A stretch of 64,000 nt of DNA from Streptomyces sp. RFCAC02 (GCF_004193175.1 NZ_SAUH01000001.1:1467501-1531500); one strand, 5' to 3'. Shown: positions 40,719-50,182, counted from the first letter of the stretch. Notes: generated from the sequence alone by a model not told the origin. Numbers and translations are program-made.

Positions 40719-42920
40719 GTGTCCGTCCTTCTCCACGCCCTCGGCCGCACGGCCTTCCGACGACGGTGGCGCTTCATCACCTGCTGGGTGCTACTGGCCG
40801 CCCTGGTCGGCGGCGGGTTCGCCGTCATCGGCACCCGGCTCGACAGCGAGGCCACCCTCCCCGGCACCGAGTCGCAGGACGGCATCGACCTCCTGGAACG
40901 CGCCATGCCGTCCGCCACCGGCGTCACCGCGCAGCTCGTCTTCGTCGCCCCCGAGGGCGCCACGGTCACCGACCCGCCCTACCGCGACGCGATCGAACAG
41001 GCGGTGCGGGAGGCGGGCGCCGCACCGCAGGTGGAGAGGGCCGTCGACCCCTTCGAGGCGGGCAACATCTCGGCCGACGAACGCACGGCGCTCGCCCCGG
41101 TGCTCTACCCGATCAAGCGCGACGACCTCGCCGACTCCAGCGTCACCGCCCTGGAGGACATCGCCGAACGGGCACGGGAGAGCGCCGGACTCCGCGCCGA
41201 GGTGGGCGGCAGCGTCTACAGCACCGCGGGAGTATCGGCAGGCATCGGCGAGGTGATCGGCCTCGGCGTCGCCATCATCGTGCTGCTCACGACGTTCGGC
41301 TCGATCCTGGCGGCCGGCCTGCCGCTGCTCACCGCGCTGGCCGGTCTCGTCATCGGCCTGCTGGGGCTGCTGCTCGCGTCGAACGTGACGGCCGTCTCCT
41401 CCACCGCGCCGAGCCTCGCCCTGATGATCGGCCTCGCCGTCGGCATCGACTACGCCCTGCTGATCCTGTCCCGGCACCGCGCCCAACTCGCCGCCGGCAT
41501 GCCCGCCGAGGAGTCGGCCGCCCGTGCCACCGCCACCGCCGGGGGCGCCGTCGTCTTCGCCGGGCTCACCGTCATCATCGCGCTGGCCGGCCTTTCGGTC
41601 GTCGGCATCCCCTTCCTGACCGTGATGGGACTCGCCGCCGCCTGGACGGTACTGCTGGCCGTGGCAGTGGCCATCACCCTGCTCCCGGCCCTCCTCGGGC
41701 TCGCCGGGGACCGGCTGCGGCCGAAGCCGGGCTCCCGTGCCGCACGCACCGCCGCGCCCGGCGCCGACACCGCCGGCCGGCGCTGGGCCGCCCTCGTCAC
41801 CCGGCGGCCGCTGATCACCACACTCGCCGTCACCCTGGGGCTGCTCGTGGTCGCGATCCCGGCGCTGCGGCTCGAACTCGGCATGCCGGACAACGGCACC
41901 GCCGCCCCCGACACCACCCAGCGCAAGGCGTACGACCTCATATCCGACGCCTTCGGGCCTGGCAACAACGGCCGCCTGCTGGTGCTCGTCCGCACCGAGG
42001 CCGGCGACGACCCCGTGACGGCGGCCGAACAGGTGGCGGCCGGGCTCGACCAGCCGGGCATCCTGGCCGTGGGCGACCCCGAGCCCGCCACGGACGGCCG
42101 GACCGCCGTCATCACCGTCGTGCCCGAGGACGGTCCGCGCGACGAGAGCACCCAGCAGCTCGTCCGCGACATCCGCTCCGTCACGCCCGCGCTCGCCGCC
42201 GAGGCCGACGCGCAGGTCCTCGTCACCGGCTCGACGGCCGCCGCCATCGACCTGTCCGACCGGCTCGGCGACTCGCTGCTGCCGTTCGCCGCGGTCGTGC
42301 TCGGCCTCGCGCTGGTCCTGCTGCTCCTCGTGTTCCGCTCGGTCGTGGTACCGGTCAAGGCGACCGTCGGGTTCCTGCTGTCCATGGGCGCGGCGCTCGG
42401 CACGGTGGTCGCCGTCTTCCAGTGGGGGTGGCTGGCCGACCTGCTCGGGGTGCCGACGAGCGGCCCGGTGTTCAGCTTCACCCCGATCGTGCTGGTCGGC
42501 GTGCTGTTCGGGCTGGCCATGGACTACGAGGTCTTCCTCGTGTCCCGCATCAGGGAGGAGTACACACGCACCGGCCGGCCGCGCGAGGCGGTGATCGACG
42601 GGACCGGGCACGGCGCGCGGGTCGTCACGGCGGCGGCGCTGATCATGTTCTCCGTCTTCGCCGGCTTCGTGACCGTGGAGGACGTCAGCATCAAACCCAT
42701 CGCGCTCGGCCTCGCCGCCGGCATCCTCGCGGACGCCTTCCTGGTGCGGATGACACTGGTGCCGGCCGTCCTGGCACTCACGGGTCGGGGCGCCTGGTGG
42801 CTGCCGCGCGCCCTCGACCGCGTACTCCCCGACCTGGACATCGAGGGAGCCAACCTGCGCCCCACCGAGGTACACAGCGAACACGAGGGCACATTGGTCA
42901 CCACCAGCACCCCCGGCTGA
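40719..42920 (+). CDS. MMPL-family RND transporter
   Basis: A 733-residue inner-membrane protein with about 12 helices in two halves, each with a large external loop. Key segments are LALMIGLAVGIDYALLILSRHR near residue 230 and FSFTPIVLVGVLFGLAMDYEVFLVSRIREEY near 585, the conserved MMPL helices with acidic residues for proton coupling. It exports lipids or amphipathic compounds. GTG 40719 follows GAGAGCGAG. Co-transcribed with TetR and followed by a terminator hairpin. Confidence 0.92.
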   Translation: MSVLLHALGRTAFRRRWRFITCWVLLAALVGGGFAVIGTRLDSEATLPGTESQDGIDLLERAMPSATGVTAQLVFVAPEGATVTDPPYRDAIEQAVREAGAAPQVERAVDPFEAGNISADERTALAPVLYPIKRDDLADSSVTALEDIAERARESAGLRAEVGGSVYSTAGVSAGIGEVIGLGVAIIVLLTTFGSILAAGLPLLTALAGLVIGLLGLLLASNVTAVSSTAPSLALMIGLAVGIDYALLILSRHRAQLAAGMPAEESAARATATAGGAVVFAGLTVIIALAGLSVVGIPFLTVMGLAAAWTVLLAVAVAITLLPALLGLAGDRLRPKPGSRAARTAAPGADTAGRRWAALVTRRPLITTLAVTLGLLVVAIPALRLELGMPDNGTAAPDTTQRKAYDLISDAFGPGNNGRLLVLVRTEAGDDPVTAAEQVAAGLDQPGILAVGDPEPATDGRTAVITVVPEDGPRDESTQQLVRDIRSVTPALAAEADAQVLVTGSTAAAIDLSDRLGDSLLPFAAVVLGLALVLLLLVFRSVVVPVKATVGFLLSMGAALGTVVAVFQWGWLADLLGVPTSGPVFSFTPIVLVGVLFGLAMDYEVFLVSRIREEYTRTGRPREAVIDGTGHGARVVTAAALIMFSVFAGFVTVEDVSIKPIALGLAAGILADAFLVRMTLVPAVLALTGRGAWWLPRALDRVLPDLDIEGANLRPTEVHSEHEGTLVTTSTPG

Positions 42921-42935
42921 CCGGCACTCCACCCC

Positions 42936-42966
42936 ACCCACGCGCCCCACCCGGGGGCGCGTGGGT
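42936..42966. terminator. 13-bp hairpin between convergent genes
   Basis: Perfect 13-bp inverted repeat (42936-42948 with 42954-42966), 5-nt loop, 15 bp after the MMPL stop. It could also serve the opposite-strand gene ending at 43017. Confidence 0.8.
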
Positions 42967-43016
42967 CATTCGCATCGCCCAGGCTGGACCGGTCCGAGCG
43001 AATGCGGCCCTGTGGG

Positions 43017-44984
43017 TCAGGCGTGTTGGGTTGGTTCCGGGGTCGGTGTGTGGGTGGGGGGTGGGGTGGGAGCCGGGGTGTGCTGGCGGCGCAGTGTGTC
43101 GGCCTTCTCGTGTGCGGCGATGGCGCGGCCGATCGTGGTCGATGTCAGGAAGCCCAGCAGGACGACGGCCACTCCGCCCACCGCGTCCAGCAGGTAGTGG
43201 TTCCCCGTGCCCATGATCACGAAGGCCGTCGTCACCGGGTACGCGAATCCCGCGATCCGCAGCCAGCGGTAGGGCGCCGCGCGCCACAGGATGAGGGCGC
43301 ACCACAGTGACCAGCCGATGTGCAGGGACGGCATGGCGGCGTACGGGTTCGTGATGCCGGTGAGGGCGCCGTAGCGCGGGTCGTTGAGGTCCTGCGGGCC
43401 GTTCGCCGTGTCGATGTAGCCGAGGCCCGGCATGAGGCGCGGCGGGGCGAGCGGGTAGAGCCAGAACCCCACGAGGCCGAACAGCGTGACGAAGCCGAGC
43501 GCGCGCCGCGCGGCGCGGTACGTGCCGGGGTGCCGTACGAGGAGCCAGCCGAGGATGGTCAGCGGCACCGCGAAGTGGAATGACGCGTAGGCGAAGTCCA
43601 TGGCGGCCGACAGCCACGGGGTGTCGGCCACGGCGTGGTTGAGGCCGTGCTCGATGTCGATGTGCAGGAAGCGTTCGATGTCGAGGATCTGGTGGCCGTG
43701 CGCCTCGGCGGTGTCGCGGTCGCCGCGCGCGTAGGAGCGGACCCAGGAGTACGCCCAGTAGCCGACGCGGATGAGGACGAGTTCCAGGAAGAGGTTGGGC
43801 CGGGAGGTGAGCCCTCCGGAGGCCGGGCGGGACCAGAGGCCGGAGTAGCGGGTGAGAAAGCGTACGGCGCAGGCGGCCAGGACGGCGCACAGCAGCGGGA
43901 CGTTCTCACCGACGACGGCCAGGGAGTCGAGCTTGGGGACGAGCGCGTCACCGTGGAGGGTCAGCGCGAAGACGCAGACGACGGGCCACACCGGACGGTC
44001 CCCCGTGCGCCGCCCCACGCGTCCGGCCAGCGTGAGGAGCAGCCAGATCTGCGCGTGCTGGGGAGCGACCGGGGTGGCGGCCAGTACAGCGCAGCCGGTG
44101 ATGCCGGCGGCCAGGAGCGGCTGGCCGTCGAGGGCGTAGCGGGTGGCGCGCCGCAGTGCGAGGACGCAGACGGCGACGGCCAGCGCCGTGAACAGGACGG
44201 CCTCCCCCGGGCCGTTGAGGCCGAGGCGCAGCAGGGCGCCGTGGAGGGACTGGTTGGTCACGGCGTCGGGTGCGGGGGTCAGGCCCGTGCCGGCCGTGTG
44301 GTGAAGCCAGTAGGTGGAGGACGCGTCGGGTTCCGCAGCCCAGGTGAGGGCCGTGGCGAGGGCGGCCGTGCCGGCGGCCCACGCGGCGGCGGGGCGGCGA
44401 CCCGTCAGCAGCAGGAGCGGGGCGAAGAGGATCAGTGGGGGGCTGAACGCGGCGGCCAGGCCCAGCGGGATGGCGCCCGCCGGGTGGCGCGCGGACAGCA
44501 GCCAGCCCGCCAGGGCGAGCAGGACGGGGAGCAGCCCGAGGTGTGCGACGGTGAGGGTTTCGCGTACCGGGATCGCGAGGGTCAGCAGGGCGAACGCAGC
44601 AGGCAGCGCCCAAGGCCGGTGAACGGCGGGGGCGGCACGTACGGCCACGTACGCCAGGGCCGCCGCGAGGGCGAGCATGCCGCACGCCCATAGGGAAGGA
44701 CTGTCTTCGGCGGCCCTGGCGAACGGTTTCAGCACGAGCGCGGCGAACGGCGTGCCCAGGAAGCCGGCACCGCCGTCACCGTCGCCGTACAGAGGGCTCG
44801 ACGTGTCGTGGAACCAGGCCGGGACGCCGTCGAGGCGGGTGCCGGAGGGCAGCCGCAGTACGTCGGCGAGCCGGTGGGCGGCGAGGACGGCGGCGGTGAG
44901 CCACAGGGCGCCGAGGACGGCGGGGTGCGTCCGCCGTGTGCGGGGCGCGTGCTCGTCCCGGACGCTGTCCGCCGTCTCCACCAC
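43017..44984 (-). CDS. Bifunctional GT87 (DUF2029)-PAP2 membrane protein
   Basis: A roughly 655-residue fusion. The N-terminal ~400 residues are a multi-helix glycosyltransferase-87-like domain (polyprenyl-linked mannosyl/arabinosyl transfer). The C-terminal ~240 are a PAP2/inositolphosphotransferase-like domain with AMPSLHIGWSLW and GNHYLLDAVGG carrying the phosphatase His and Asp. It probably makes or recycles a lipid-linked glycan. The tail is Thr/Pro-rich. GTG 44984 is a best guess; a few codons either way are possible. It stands alone, divergent from nothing obvious. Confidence 0.8.
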   Translation of the reverse strand: MVETADSVRDEHAPRTRRTHPAVLGALWLTAAVLAAHRLADVLRLPSGTRLDGVPAWFHDTSSPLYGDGDGGAGFLGTPFAALVLKPFARAAEDSPSLWACGMLALAAALAYVAVRAAPAVHRPWALPAAFALLTLAIPVRETLTVAHLGLLPVLLALAGWLLSARHPAGAIPLGLAAAFSPPLILFAPLLLLTGRRPAAAWAAGTAALATALTWAAEPDASSTYWLHHTAGTGLTPAPDAVTNQSLHGALLRLGLNGPGEAVLFTALAVAVCVLALRRATRYALDGQPLLAAGITGCAVLAATPVAPQHAQIWLLLTLAGRVGRRTGDRPVWPVVCVFALTLHGDALVPKLDSLAVVGENVPLLCAVLAACAVRFLTRYSGLWSRPASGGLTSRPNLFLELVLIRVGYWAYSWVRSYARGDRDTAEAHGHQILDIERFLHIDIEHGLNHAVADTPWLSAAMDFAYASFHFAVPLTILGWLLVRHPGTYRAARRALGFVTLFGLVGFWLYPLAPPRLMPGLGYIDTANGPQDLNDPRYGALTGITNPYAAMPSLHIGWSLWCALILWRAAPYRWLRIAGFAYPVTTAFVIMGTGNHYLLDAVGGVAVVLLGFLTSTTIGRAIAAHEKADTLRRQHTPAPTPPPTHTPTPEPTQHA

Positions 44985-45112
44985 CCGTACGCCCCGTGCC
45001 TGTCCGAAGTTCCGGCCTCTGTCGCGCGTCGGCGAGGTGAACGGCCGCCCTCCGGAGAATGTACCGGGGCCCAGTGCACGGGGCGCACGGCGGGGCGCGC
45101 ACGCCGGGGCGC

Positions 45113-46093
45113 TCAGAAGCCTTCGGGCAGGCGCGGAACGTAGGGCGCGGCGAGCCGTTCCAGCTCTTCGGCGGACAGGTCGAGGCCGACGGACGCGACC
45201 GCGTCGTCGAGGTGCGTCCGCTTCGTGACGCCGACGATCGGGGCGGTGACCGGGTGCTGGTGCAGCACCCAGGCGAGGGCGACCTGCGCGCGCGTCACGC
45301 CGCGTTCGGCCGCGATGGCGCCGACCTCCTCGATGACGCGGCGGTCGGACTCCTCCTGCTGCCGGTAGAGCTGCTGCCCGAAGTGGTCGGTCCCGCTGCG
45401 GTGCGTCGACGTGTCGCCGGCGGGGCGGGCGAGCCGGCCGCGCGCGAGGGGGCTCCACGGCAGGACGCCGACGCCCTGGTCGGCGCAGTACGGCAGCATC
45501 TCGCGCTCCTCCTCGCGCATGATCAGGCTGTACTGGTCCTGCATGGAGACGAAGCGGGTCCAGCCGTGCAGGTCGGCGGCGTGCTGGGCCTTCGCGAACT
45601 GCCACGTCCACATGGACGAGGCCCCGATGTAGCGGACCTTCCCGGCGCGCACCAGGTCGTTCAGCGCCTCCATCGTCTCCTCGATCGGGACGGCCGGGTC
45701 CCAGCGGTGGATCTGGTAGAGGTCGATGTAGTCGGTGCCGAGGCGGCGCAGGCTGGCGTCGGCCTGGGTGAGGATCGCGGCGCGCGACAGGCCGCTGTCC
45801 TTCGGCCCGTCGCCCATGCGGCCGTAGACCTTGGTCGCGATGACCACGTCGTCGCGGCGCGCGAACTCGCCGATCAGCCGGCCGGTGATGACCTCGCTGT
45901 CGCCGAGGGAGTAGGAGTTCGCGGTGTCGAAGGTGGTGATGCCCGCCTCGATCGCGGCCCGGACGAGGGGGCGGGCGTCGTCGATGCCGAGCGACCACGC
46001 GTGGGGGCCGCGTTCCGGGTCGCCGAAGCTCATGCAGCCCAGCACGATCCGCGAGACCGTGAGACCCGAGCCGCCCAGCCGTGTGTACTCCAT
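45113..46093 (-). CDS. Aldo/keto reductase
   Basis: A 326-residue NADPH-dependent TIM-barrel oxidoreductase. Catalytic residues are visible: Asp/Tyr in [15 protein letters not shown] near residue 52, Lys in VVIATKVYG near 85, and His in YQIHRWD near 125. It is closest to the YghZ/Tas-like branch acting on aldehydes, including sugar-derived ones. GGGGAGC precedes the ATG. It lies upstream of the GT87-PAP2 gene on the same strand; co-transcription is uncertain. Confidence 0.9.
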   Translation of the reverse strand: MEYTRLGGSGLTVSRIVLGCMSFGDPERGPHAWSLGIDDARPLVRAAIEAGITTFDTANSYSLGDSEVITGRLIGEFARRDDVVIATKVYGRMGDGPKDSGLSRAAILTQADASLRRLGTDYIDLYQIHRWDPAVPIEETMEALNDLVRAGKVRYIGASSMWTWQFAKAQHAADLHGWTRFVSMQDQYSLIMREEEREMLPYCADQGVGVLPWSPLARGRLARPAGDTSTHRSGTDHFGQQLYRQQEESDRRVIEEVGAIAAERGVTRAQVALAWVLHQHPVTAPIVGVTKRTHLDDAVASVGLDLSAEELERLAAPYVPRLPEGF

Positions 46094-46210
46094 CGGTTGC
46101 TCCCCTGGGGTGGTGCGTGTGGTGCCGTACGGGGCGAGTCTGCCCGGAGCGCCCGAGCGGGCCGCGGCGGGGGGCGACGTCGCACCGGGCGCCGCCTGGC
46201 ACGGGACGCC

Positions 46211-46242
46211 GGGATCAGGGGATCAGGGGATCAGGGGATCAG
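46211..46242. repeat. Four tandem GGGATCAG repeats spanning a stop codon
   Basis: Exactly four 8-bp copies in 32 bp. The stop codon and last codons of the oxidoreductase gene at 46231 lie inside the repeat. Because 8 is not a multiple of 3, copy-number change could alter the C terminus. Confidence 0.9.
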
Positions 46243-47151
46243 GACGATCTTGCCGAGGGTGTGGCCGCCCGCCAGGTCGCGGTAGGCGTCGCGGACCTCC
46301 TCCAGCGGGTAGGCGCGGGCGATCGGCAGGTCGAGGTCGCCGGTGTCGAGCTGCGCCGCCAGTTCGGCGAGGACCCGGGCATCGGCGGCCGCGCTGCTGC
46401 CCTCGGCCGACGTGCCGTAGCGGCGGGCGTCCTCGAAGTCGATGGTGGTGTTGATCCGGTCCGCGCGGACGCCGAGTTCGATGGCGAGCCGGACGTAGCC
46501 GCCGCCGTGGGTGTCGATGAACGCGTCGGGGGCGCGGCCGGCGGTCGCGAGGAGCCGGTCGGCGACGCCCTCGCCGTGGACGACGGGCACGATGCCGTGC
46601 TCGCCCAGCCAGTCGTGGTGGGCGGGACCGGCGAGGCCGACGACGGTGGCGCCGGCGTTGCGGGCGAGCTGGGCGGCGAGCGTACCGACGCCGCCGGCGG
46701 CTCCGGCGACGACCACGAGGTCACCGCGCGTCACCTTCACGGCCCGGACGCACGCGTAGGCGGTCGTGCCGGCGACGAACAGCGCCCCGGCCACCTCCCA
46801 CGGCACGCCGGCCGGGCGGGCGGTGAGGTTGCGCGCGTCGACGGCGACGTACTCGGCCTGGCTGGCGCGGTCGTCGGTGAAGCCGATCACCTCGTCGCCG
46901 GGGCCGTAGTCCGCGACGTCCGGAGCCCGGTCGGTGACGACGCCGGCGAGGTCGCTGCCCTGGCCGGAGGGGAACGTCGCGGGCCACAGCGAGTGGAGGC
47001 GGCCCTCACGGATACCGGCCTCGCCGGGGTTGATGCCGGCGGCCCTGACCTGCACGAGGACCTGCCCGGGGCCGGGCTCGGGCCGCTCGACGTCGTCGAC
47101 GTGCAGGACGTCAACGCCGCCGTACTCGCCGAATCTCACCGCACGCGACAT
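46231..47151 (-). CDS. NADP-dependent quinone oxidoreductase-like MDR
   Basis: A 306-residue zinc-free medium-chain reductase of the quinone-reductase group: FPSGQGSDLAGVV near residue 60, VVVAGAAGGVGTLAAQLARNAG near 145 (NADPH motif), and the end GGHTLGKIVLIP. It reduces quinones or enones. GGAGGGAG lies 7 bp before the ATG at 47151, so the longer frame to 47244 is not used. Its 3' end is inside the 8-bp tandem repeat. Confidence 0.88.
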   Translation of the reverse strand: MSRAVRFGEYGGVDVLHVDDVERPEPGPGQVLVQVRAAGINPGEAGIREGRLHSLWPATFPSGQGSDLAGVVTDRAPDVADYGPGDEVIGFTDDRASQAEYVAVDARNLTARPAGVPWEVAGALFVAGTTAYACVRAVKVTRGDLVVVAGAAGGVGTLAAQLARNAGATVVGLAGPAHHDWLGEHGIVPVVHGEGVADRLLATAGRAPDAFIDTHGGGYVRLAIELGVRADRINTTIDFEDARRYGTSAEGSSAAADARVLAELAAQLDTGDLDLPIARAYPLEEVRDAYRDLAGGHTLGKIVLIP

Positions 47152-47388
47152 GCCGGTTCTCCCTCCGCGCCGTTCGTCCGTGGATGACCGGTGCTGCACC
47201 GTTCGCGTGACACCACTATGGAGCACACCGGCACCACCGACCACTCGGGACGGCCTGCGGCCAGCACAACCACCGAAGCTCCGCGACGATGCCCGGGTGC
47301 GGCTGGACGGCGGCCGCCAACAACTGGTGAAACCGCAGCTCAGCGGGGGTGGTCTTCCGACTCGTCGTTGTCCGGTGCGGGGGTCGCG

Positions 47389-48663
47389 TCAGGCGGGGGT
47401 CGGCAGTGGCTGGGGTGTGCGTTCCATGGAGCGCCAGGCCGGTAGCAGTGCCGGTGCTGTCGTCGCCGTGAAGTAGAGGACGGCTGCCGCCACGATCACC
47501 GGGACGATGCCGACCGTGCCCACCAGGGCGCCGGCCATCAGGCCGCCGAGCGGTATGCCGGCGAACGCCACCGACGCGCCGATGGCCTGTACCCGGCCCA
47601 GCATGTCCCGGGGTATGCGCTCGAACGACATGGCGCCGATGATCGGGTTGAGGAAGCCGGAGCCGAAACCGCCGACCGCGAAGACGGGTACGACCGCCCA
47701 CAGCGGCACGGTGCCGTCGGCCGAGAAGGCCAGCGCCAGGAACCTGGGCGCCCCGCCGATCAGGAAGCTCAGGAAGAACACCGGCCGCCGCCGCAGCCGG
47801 TGCGCGTACGTGGCGGCCACCAGGCTTCCGCACACTGCCGCGCCCCCGAAGGTGCCCGCGAGCAGGCCGATCGCGGGCGTCCCGTGCCCCGATTCCTGCG
47901 CCCATACCGGCAGCAGGACCGCGCTGTACGCGGCGTCGAGGAAGTTCGTGAAGCCGACGAGGAGGACGAGGCCGAGGAGCATCGGCTCCCCGCGCAGGAA
48001 CGCCAGCCCTTCCGCGAAGCGCCGCCGGTACCCGGACCCGCGCTCCGCCGGGTCCGGCGCCCGCGGCGCCGCGCCCGCCGCCCTGCCGCCCAGGCCGCGC
48101 GGCAGGGCGGCGGCGATGAGGAGGGAGCCGAGCGCGAAGCACACCGCGTTCGCCACGAGGCCGGCCATGGCGCCGGTCACGGCGATCAGCGCGCCGCCGG
48201 CGGCCGGGCCGACCGTGCCGGCGAGCCGTTCCACGACACCGGACAGGCCCGTCGCCCGTTCCAGGGGAACGCCGGACAGGTCGGCCGCCGCCGGGACCAT
48301 GACGCCTTTCGCCAGGTCGCCGGGGCCGCGTGCCGCTCCGATGCACGCGACGAGGACCAGCAGCAGCCAGAACGGCAGCGCCCCGGCACCGTGCAGCAGC
48401 GGAACAAGCAGGACGCAGGAAGCGCTGACGAGATCGGTGGTCCACGACACGACGCGGGGACCCGCCCGGTCCACGACCGGCCCGGACAGCAGTTTGACCA
48501 GGACGTACGGCGTCATCTCGCAGAAGGCGACCAGTCCGGTGCGGGCCGCCCCGCCGCCGGAGGCCAGCACGAACCACGGCAGGGCGATCGCCGACAGCCG
48601 GGTCCCCGTCTGGGAGACGGCGACGGCGGCGAGCAGGCCGCCCAGGGGGCGCGCGCCCGCCAT
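47389..48663 (-). CDS. MFS exporter (enterobactin-exporter-like), ArsR-linked
   Basis: A 424-residue 12-helix MFS protein with the EntS/MefA-like features TRLSAIALPWFVL near residue 20, VDRAGPRVVSWTTDLVSA near 60, and an AYSAVLLPVWAQ segment in the second half. It is an efflux pump of unknown substrate. Its ATG overlaps the TGA of the ArsR gene by one base (TGATG), so the two are coupled. About 240 bp of unassigned sequence separates it from the gene at 47151. Confidence 0.85.
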   Translation of the reverse strand: MAGARPLGGLLAAVAVSQTGTRLSAIALPWFVLASGGGAARTGLVAFCEMTPYVLVKLLSGPVVDRAGPRVVSWTTDLVSASCVLLVPLLHGAGALPFWLLLVLVACIGAARGPGDLAKGVMVPAAADLSGVPLERATGLSGVVERLAGTVGPAAGGALIAVTGAMAGLVANAVCFALGSLLIAAALPRGLGGRAAGAAPRAPDPAERGSGYRRRFAEGLAFLRGEPMLLGLVLLVGFTNFLDAAYSAVLLPVWAQESGHGTPAIGLLAGTFGGAAVCGSLVAATYAHRLRRRPVFFLSFLIGGAPRFLALAFSADGTVPLWAVVPVFAVGGFGSGFLNPIIGAMSFERIPRDMLGRVQAIGASVAFAGIPLGGLMAGALVGTVGIVPVIVAAAVLYFTATTAPALLPAWRSMERTPQPLPTPA

Positions 48664-49289
48664 CACCGCGCGCCGTCGGTCTCGGGCACGGACCGCGGGT
48701 CCGGCAGGAGCTGCATGATCAGCGACACGCGGCCCGCGCCCTCCGGGGCGTCGGGCACGCCCTCGGCCGTCTCGTTCCGGTAGCGGGAGACGACCTCGTG
48801 CACCTCGTGGAGCATCCGCTTCGTCTCCTCGGGTGTGAGGCGCAGGGTGGCGTCGCTGAACCAGGTGACCTCCTGCCACCGCTCCGGCATGGCGTCGAGT
48901 GCGTCGAGCGTGTTCCGCGCGGTCTCGGCGTGGGAGGCGGCGACGGACAGCAGGTAGGCGAGGGTCGCCTCGGGCTCGCTGTGCGCCAGGTCGAGGTCGG
49001 AGAACAGGGTGCGGCGGTGGACGGCGCGCCACCAGCGGTCGCGGGCGTTGCCCCGTTCGGTGTCCTCGGCGACGAGGCCGACGGCGGCGAGCTGCCGCAT
49101 GTGGTAGCTGGTGGCGCCGGAGGTGAGGCCGGTGCGCTGGGCGAGGCCGGTGGCGGTGGCGGGTCCCTGGCGGAGCAGCCGGAGGAGCCGGAGGCGCAGC
49201 GGGTGGGCGAGGACCCGGAGCCCGCGCGCGTCGAGGACGACGTCGGTGGCGGGGTCGGCCTGCGGTTTCCAGGAGTCGTCTGCGGTCAT
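48663..49289 (-). CDS. ArsR-like winged-helix regulator
   Basis: A 208-residue protein with an N-terminal HTH_20/ArsR-type DNA-binding domain (LAHPLRLRLLRLLRQGPATATGLAQRTG, SGATSYHMRQLAAVGLV). The C-terminal half is helical and rich in Glu. It is coupled to the MFS exporter and probably represses it. Two TTTGCAAA-centred palindromes lie just upstream of the start. Confidence 0.87.
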   Translation of the reverse strand: MTADDSWKPQADPATDVVLDARGLRVLAHPLRLRLLRLLRQGPATATGLAQRTGLTSGATSYHMRQLAAVGLVAEDTERGNARDRWWRAVHRRTLFSDLDLAHSEPEATLAYLLSVAASHAETARNTLDALDAMPERWQEVTWFSDATLRLTPEETKRMLHEVHEVVSRYRNETAEGVPDAPEGAGRVSLIMQLLPDPRSVPETDGAR

Positions 49290-49316
49290 GGGAAGACCTT
49301 AGAACCGCAGAGGAGT

Positions 49317-49338
49317 TTTGCAAAGAGTTTTTGCAAAA
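49317..49338. promoter_or_regulatory. Twin TTTGCAAA palindromes, candidate ArsR operator
   Basis: TTTGCAAA (49317-49324) and TTTTGCAAAA (49329-49338), centres 13 bp apart, 28 bp before the regulator start codon, in an AT-rich island within GC-rich DNA. Confidence 0.55.
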
Positions 49339-49540
49339 GAGCCGTGCGGACGTCAGGTACACTTCAAATCTGGAGGGGCCGATCCGGGTGATCAAAATCC
49401 CGCATCGATCGCCCCGGCAGGCGCAAGGCCAGAGAGAACGCCCGTGCGGCGTTTCAACAAGCCTGTGAACAGAGGGAGTTCACCGCGCACAGCATGTCCC
49501 CGACAATGGGGCGGACGGCGGGAGCCGCCCTCGCGCCGCA

Positions 49541-49567
49541 CACGGAGAGCTACCTCCGTGTCGGAGG
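49541..49567 (+). promoter_or_regulatory. Mutually exclusive hairpins in antiporter leader
   Basis: CACGGAG (49541-49547) pairs with CTCCGTG (49554-49560), extendable to 8 bp, while CCTCCG (49553-49558) can instead pair with CGGAGG (49562-49567). The two stems share bases, so only one can form, 45 nt before the gene at 49612. The leader from about 49340 to 49611 shows no ORF with support; GTGAAC/GTTCAC forms another small stem near 49465-49483. Confidence 0.45.
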
Positions 49568-49611
49568 CCCGGGTTAGGGTGGCGGGGACCGCGGTTGAGG
49601 AGGCAGATCAT

Positions 49612-50091
49612 ATGGTGACGCGACGCACCCCGTTGCCGGGCGTCGGCACCCAGTACGACGTGGCCACCCGGGACGGGCGACACATCTCGGTCGTCGCCCA
49701 TGACGACGGGCGGCGCTTCCTGAGCTTCTTCGACCCCGAGGACCCCGACGCGTGCGCCTGCACCGTCCCGCTGGAGGCCGAGGAGGCGGCGCGGCTCGCC
49801 TCCGTGATGGCGCCCCAGGCCGCCGAGGCCGCGATACCGGTGGCCGAACTGGGCCTCGACCTGGTCACCGAACGCATCCCGATCGAGCCCGACTCGCCCT
49901 ACCGCGGCCGTCCCATGGGGGACACCAAGGCCAGGACCAGGACGGGCGTCTCGATCGTTGCCGTGCTGCGCAGGACCGGCGCGCACCCCTCCCCCGGGCC
50001 GGACTTCCGTTTGGAGGCAGGTGACATGTTGCTGGTCGTCGGCACCCGGGAGGGTGTGGACGATCTGGCCGACATCATCGCGGGAGCGTGA
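49612..50091 (+). CDS. Cation:proton antiporter regulatory subunit (TrkA-C/RCK-C)
   Basis: A 159-residue soluble protein whose C-terminal half (VSIVAVLRRTGAHPSPG, LEAGDMLLVVGTREGV) is a TrkA-C domain, as in KhtT, the regulatory subunit of CPA2 K+/H+ antiporters. The N-terminal half is a KhtT-type DUF-like domain (TRRTPLPGVGTQYDV). In Bacillus, KhtT binds c-di-AMP, and RCK-C proteins do so in Streptomyces, so nucleotide control is plausible. GAGGAGG lies 8 bp before the ATG. The membrane subunit follows 91 bp downstream. Confidence 0.86.
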   Translation: MVTRRTPLPGVGTQYDVATRDGRHISVVAHDDGRRFLSFFDPEDPDACACTVPLEAEEAARLASVMAPQAAEAAIPVAELGLDLVTERIPIEPDSPYRGRPMGDTKARTRTGVSIVAVLRRTGAHPSPGPDFRLEAGDMLLVVGTREGVDDLADIIAGA

Positions 50092-50182
50092 CCCGCGTTC
50101 ACCGGGCGGCCCCGGCGACGGGCCCGCCGGCGGTCAGCGCTGCACGGAGCCGTGTCAATGACCTCGACTATCGAAGGGTGCG

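Noticed and set aside
46211..46242. CRISPR-like or IS end repeat
   Set aside because: The unit is only 8 bp with no spacers; it is a simple tandem repeat.
47152..47388. Transposase or gene remnant in the gap
   Set aside because: The frames carry no recognisable domain or ribosome site, and no inverted repeats typical of an insertion sequence are visible.
49340..49611. ydaO-type c-di-AMP riboswitch
   Set aside because: The context is right but the conserved ydaO sequence blocks are not recognisable; only generic hairpins were reported.
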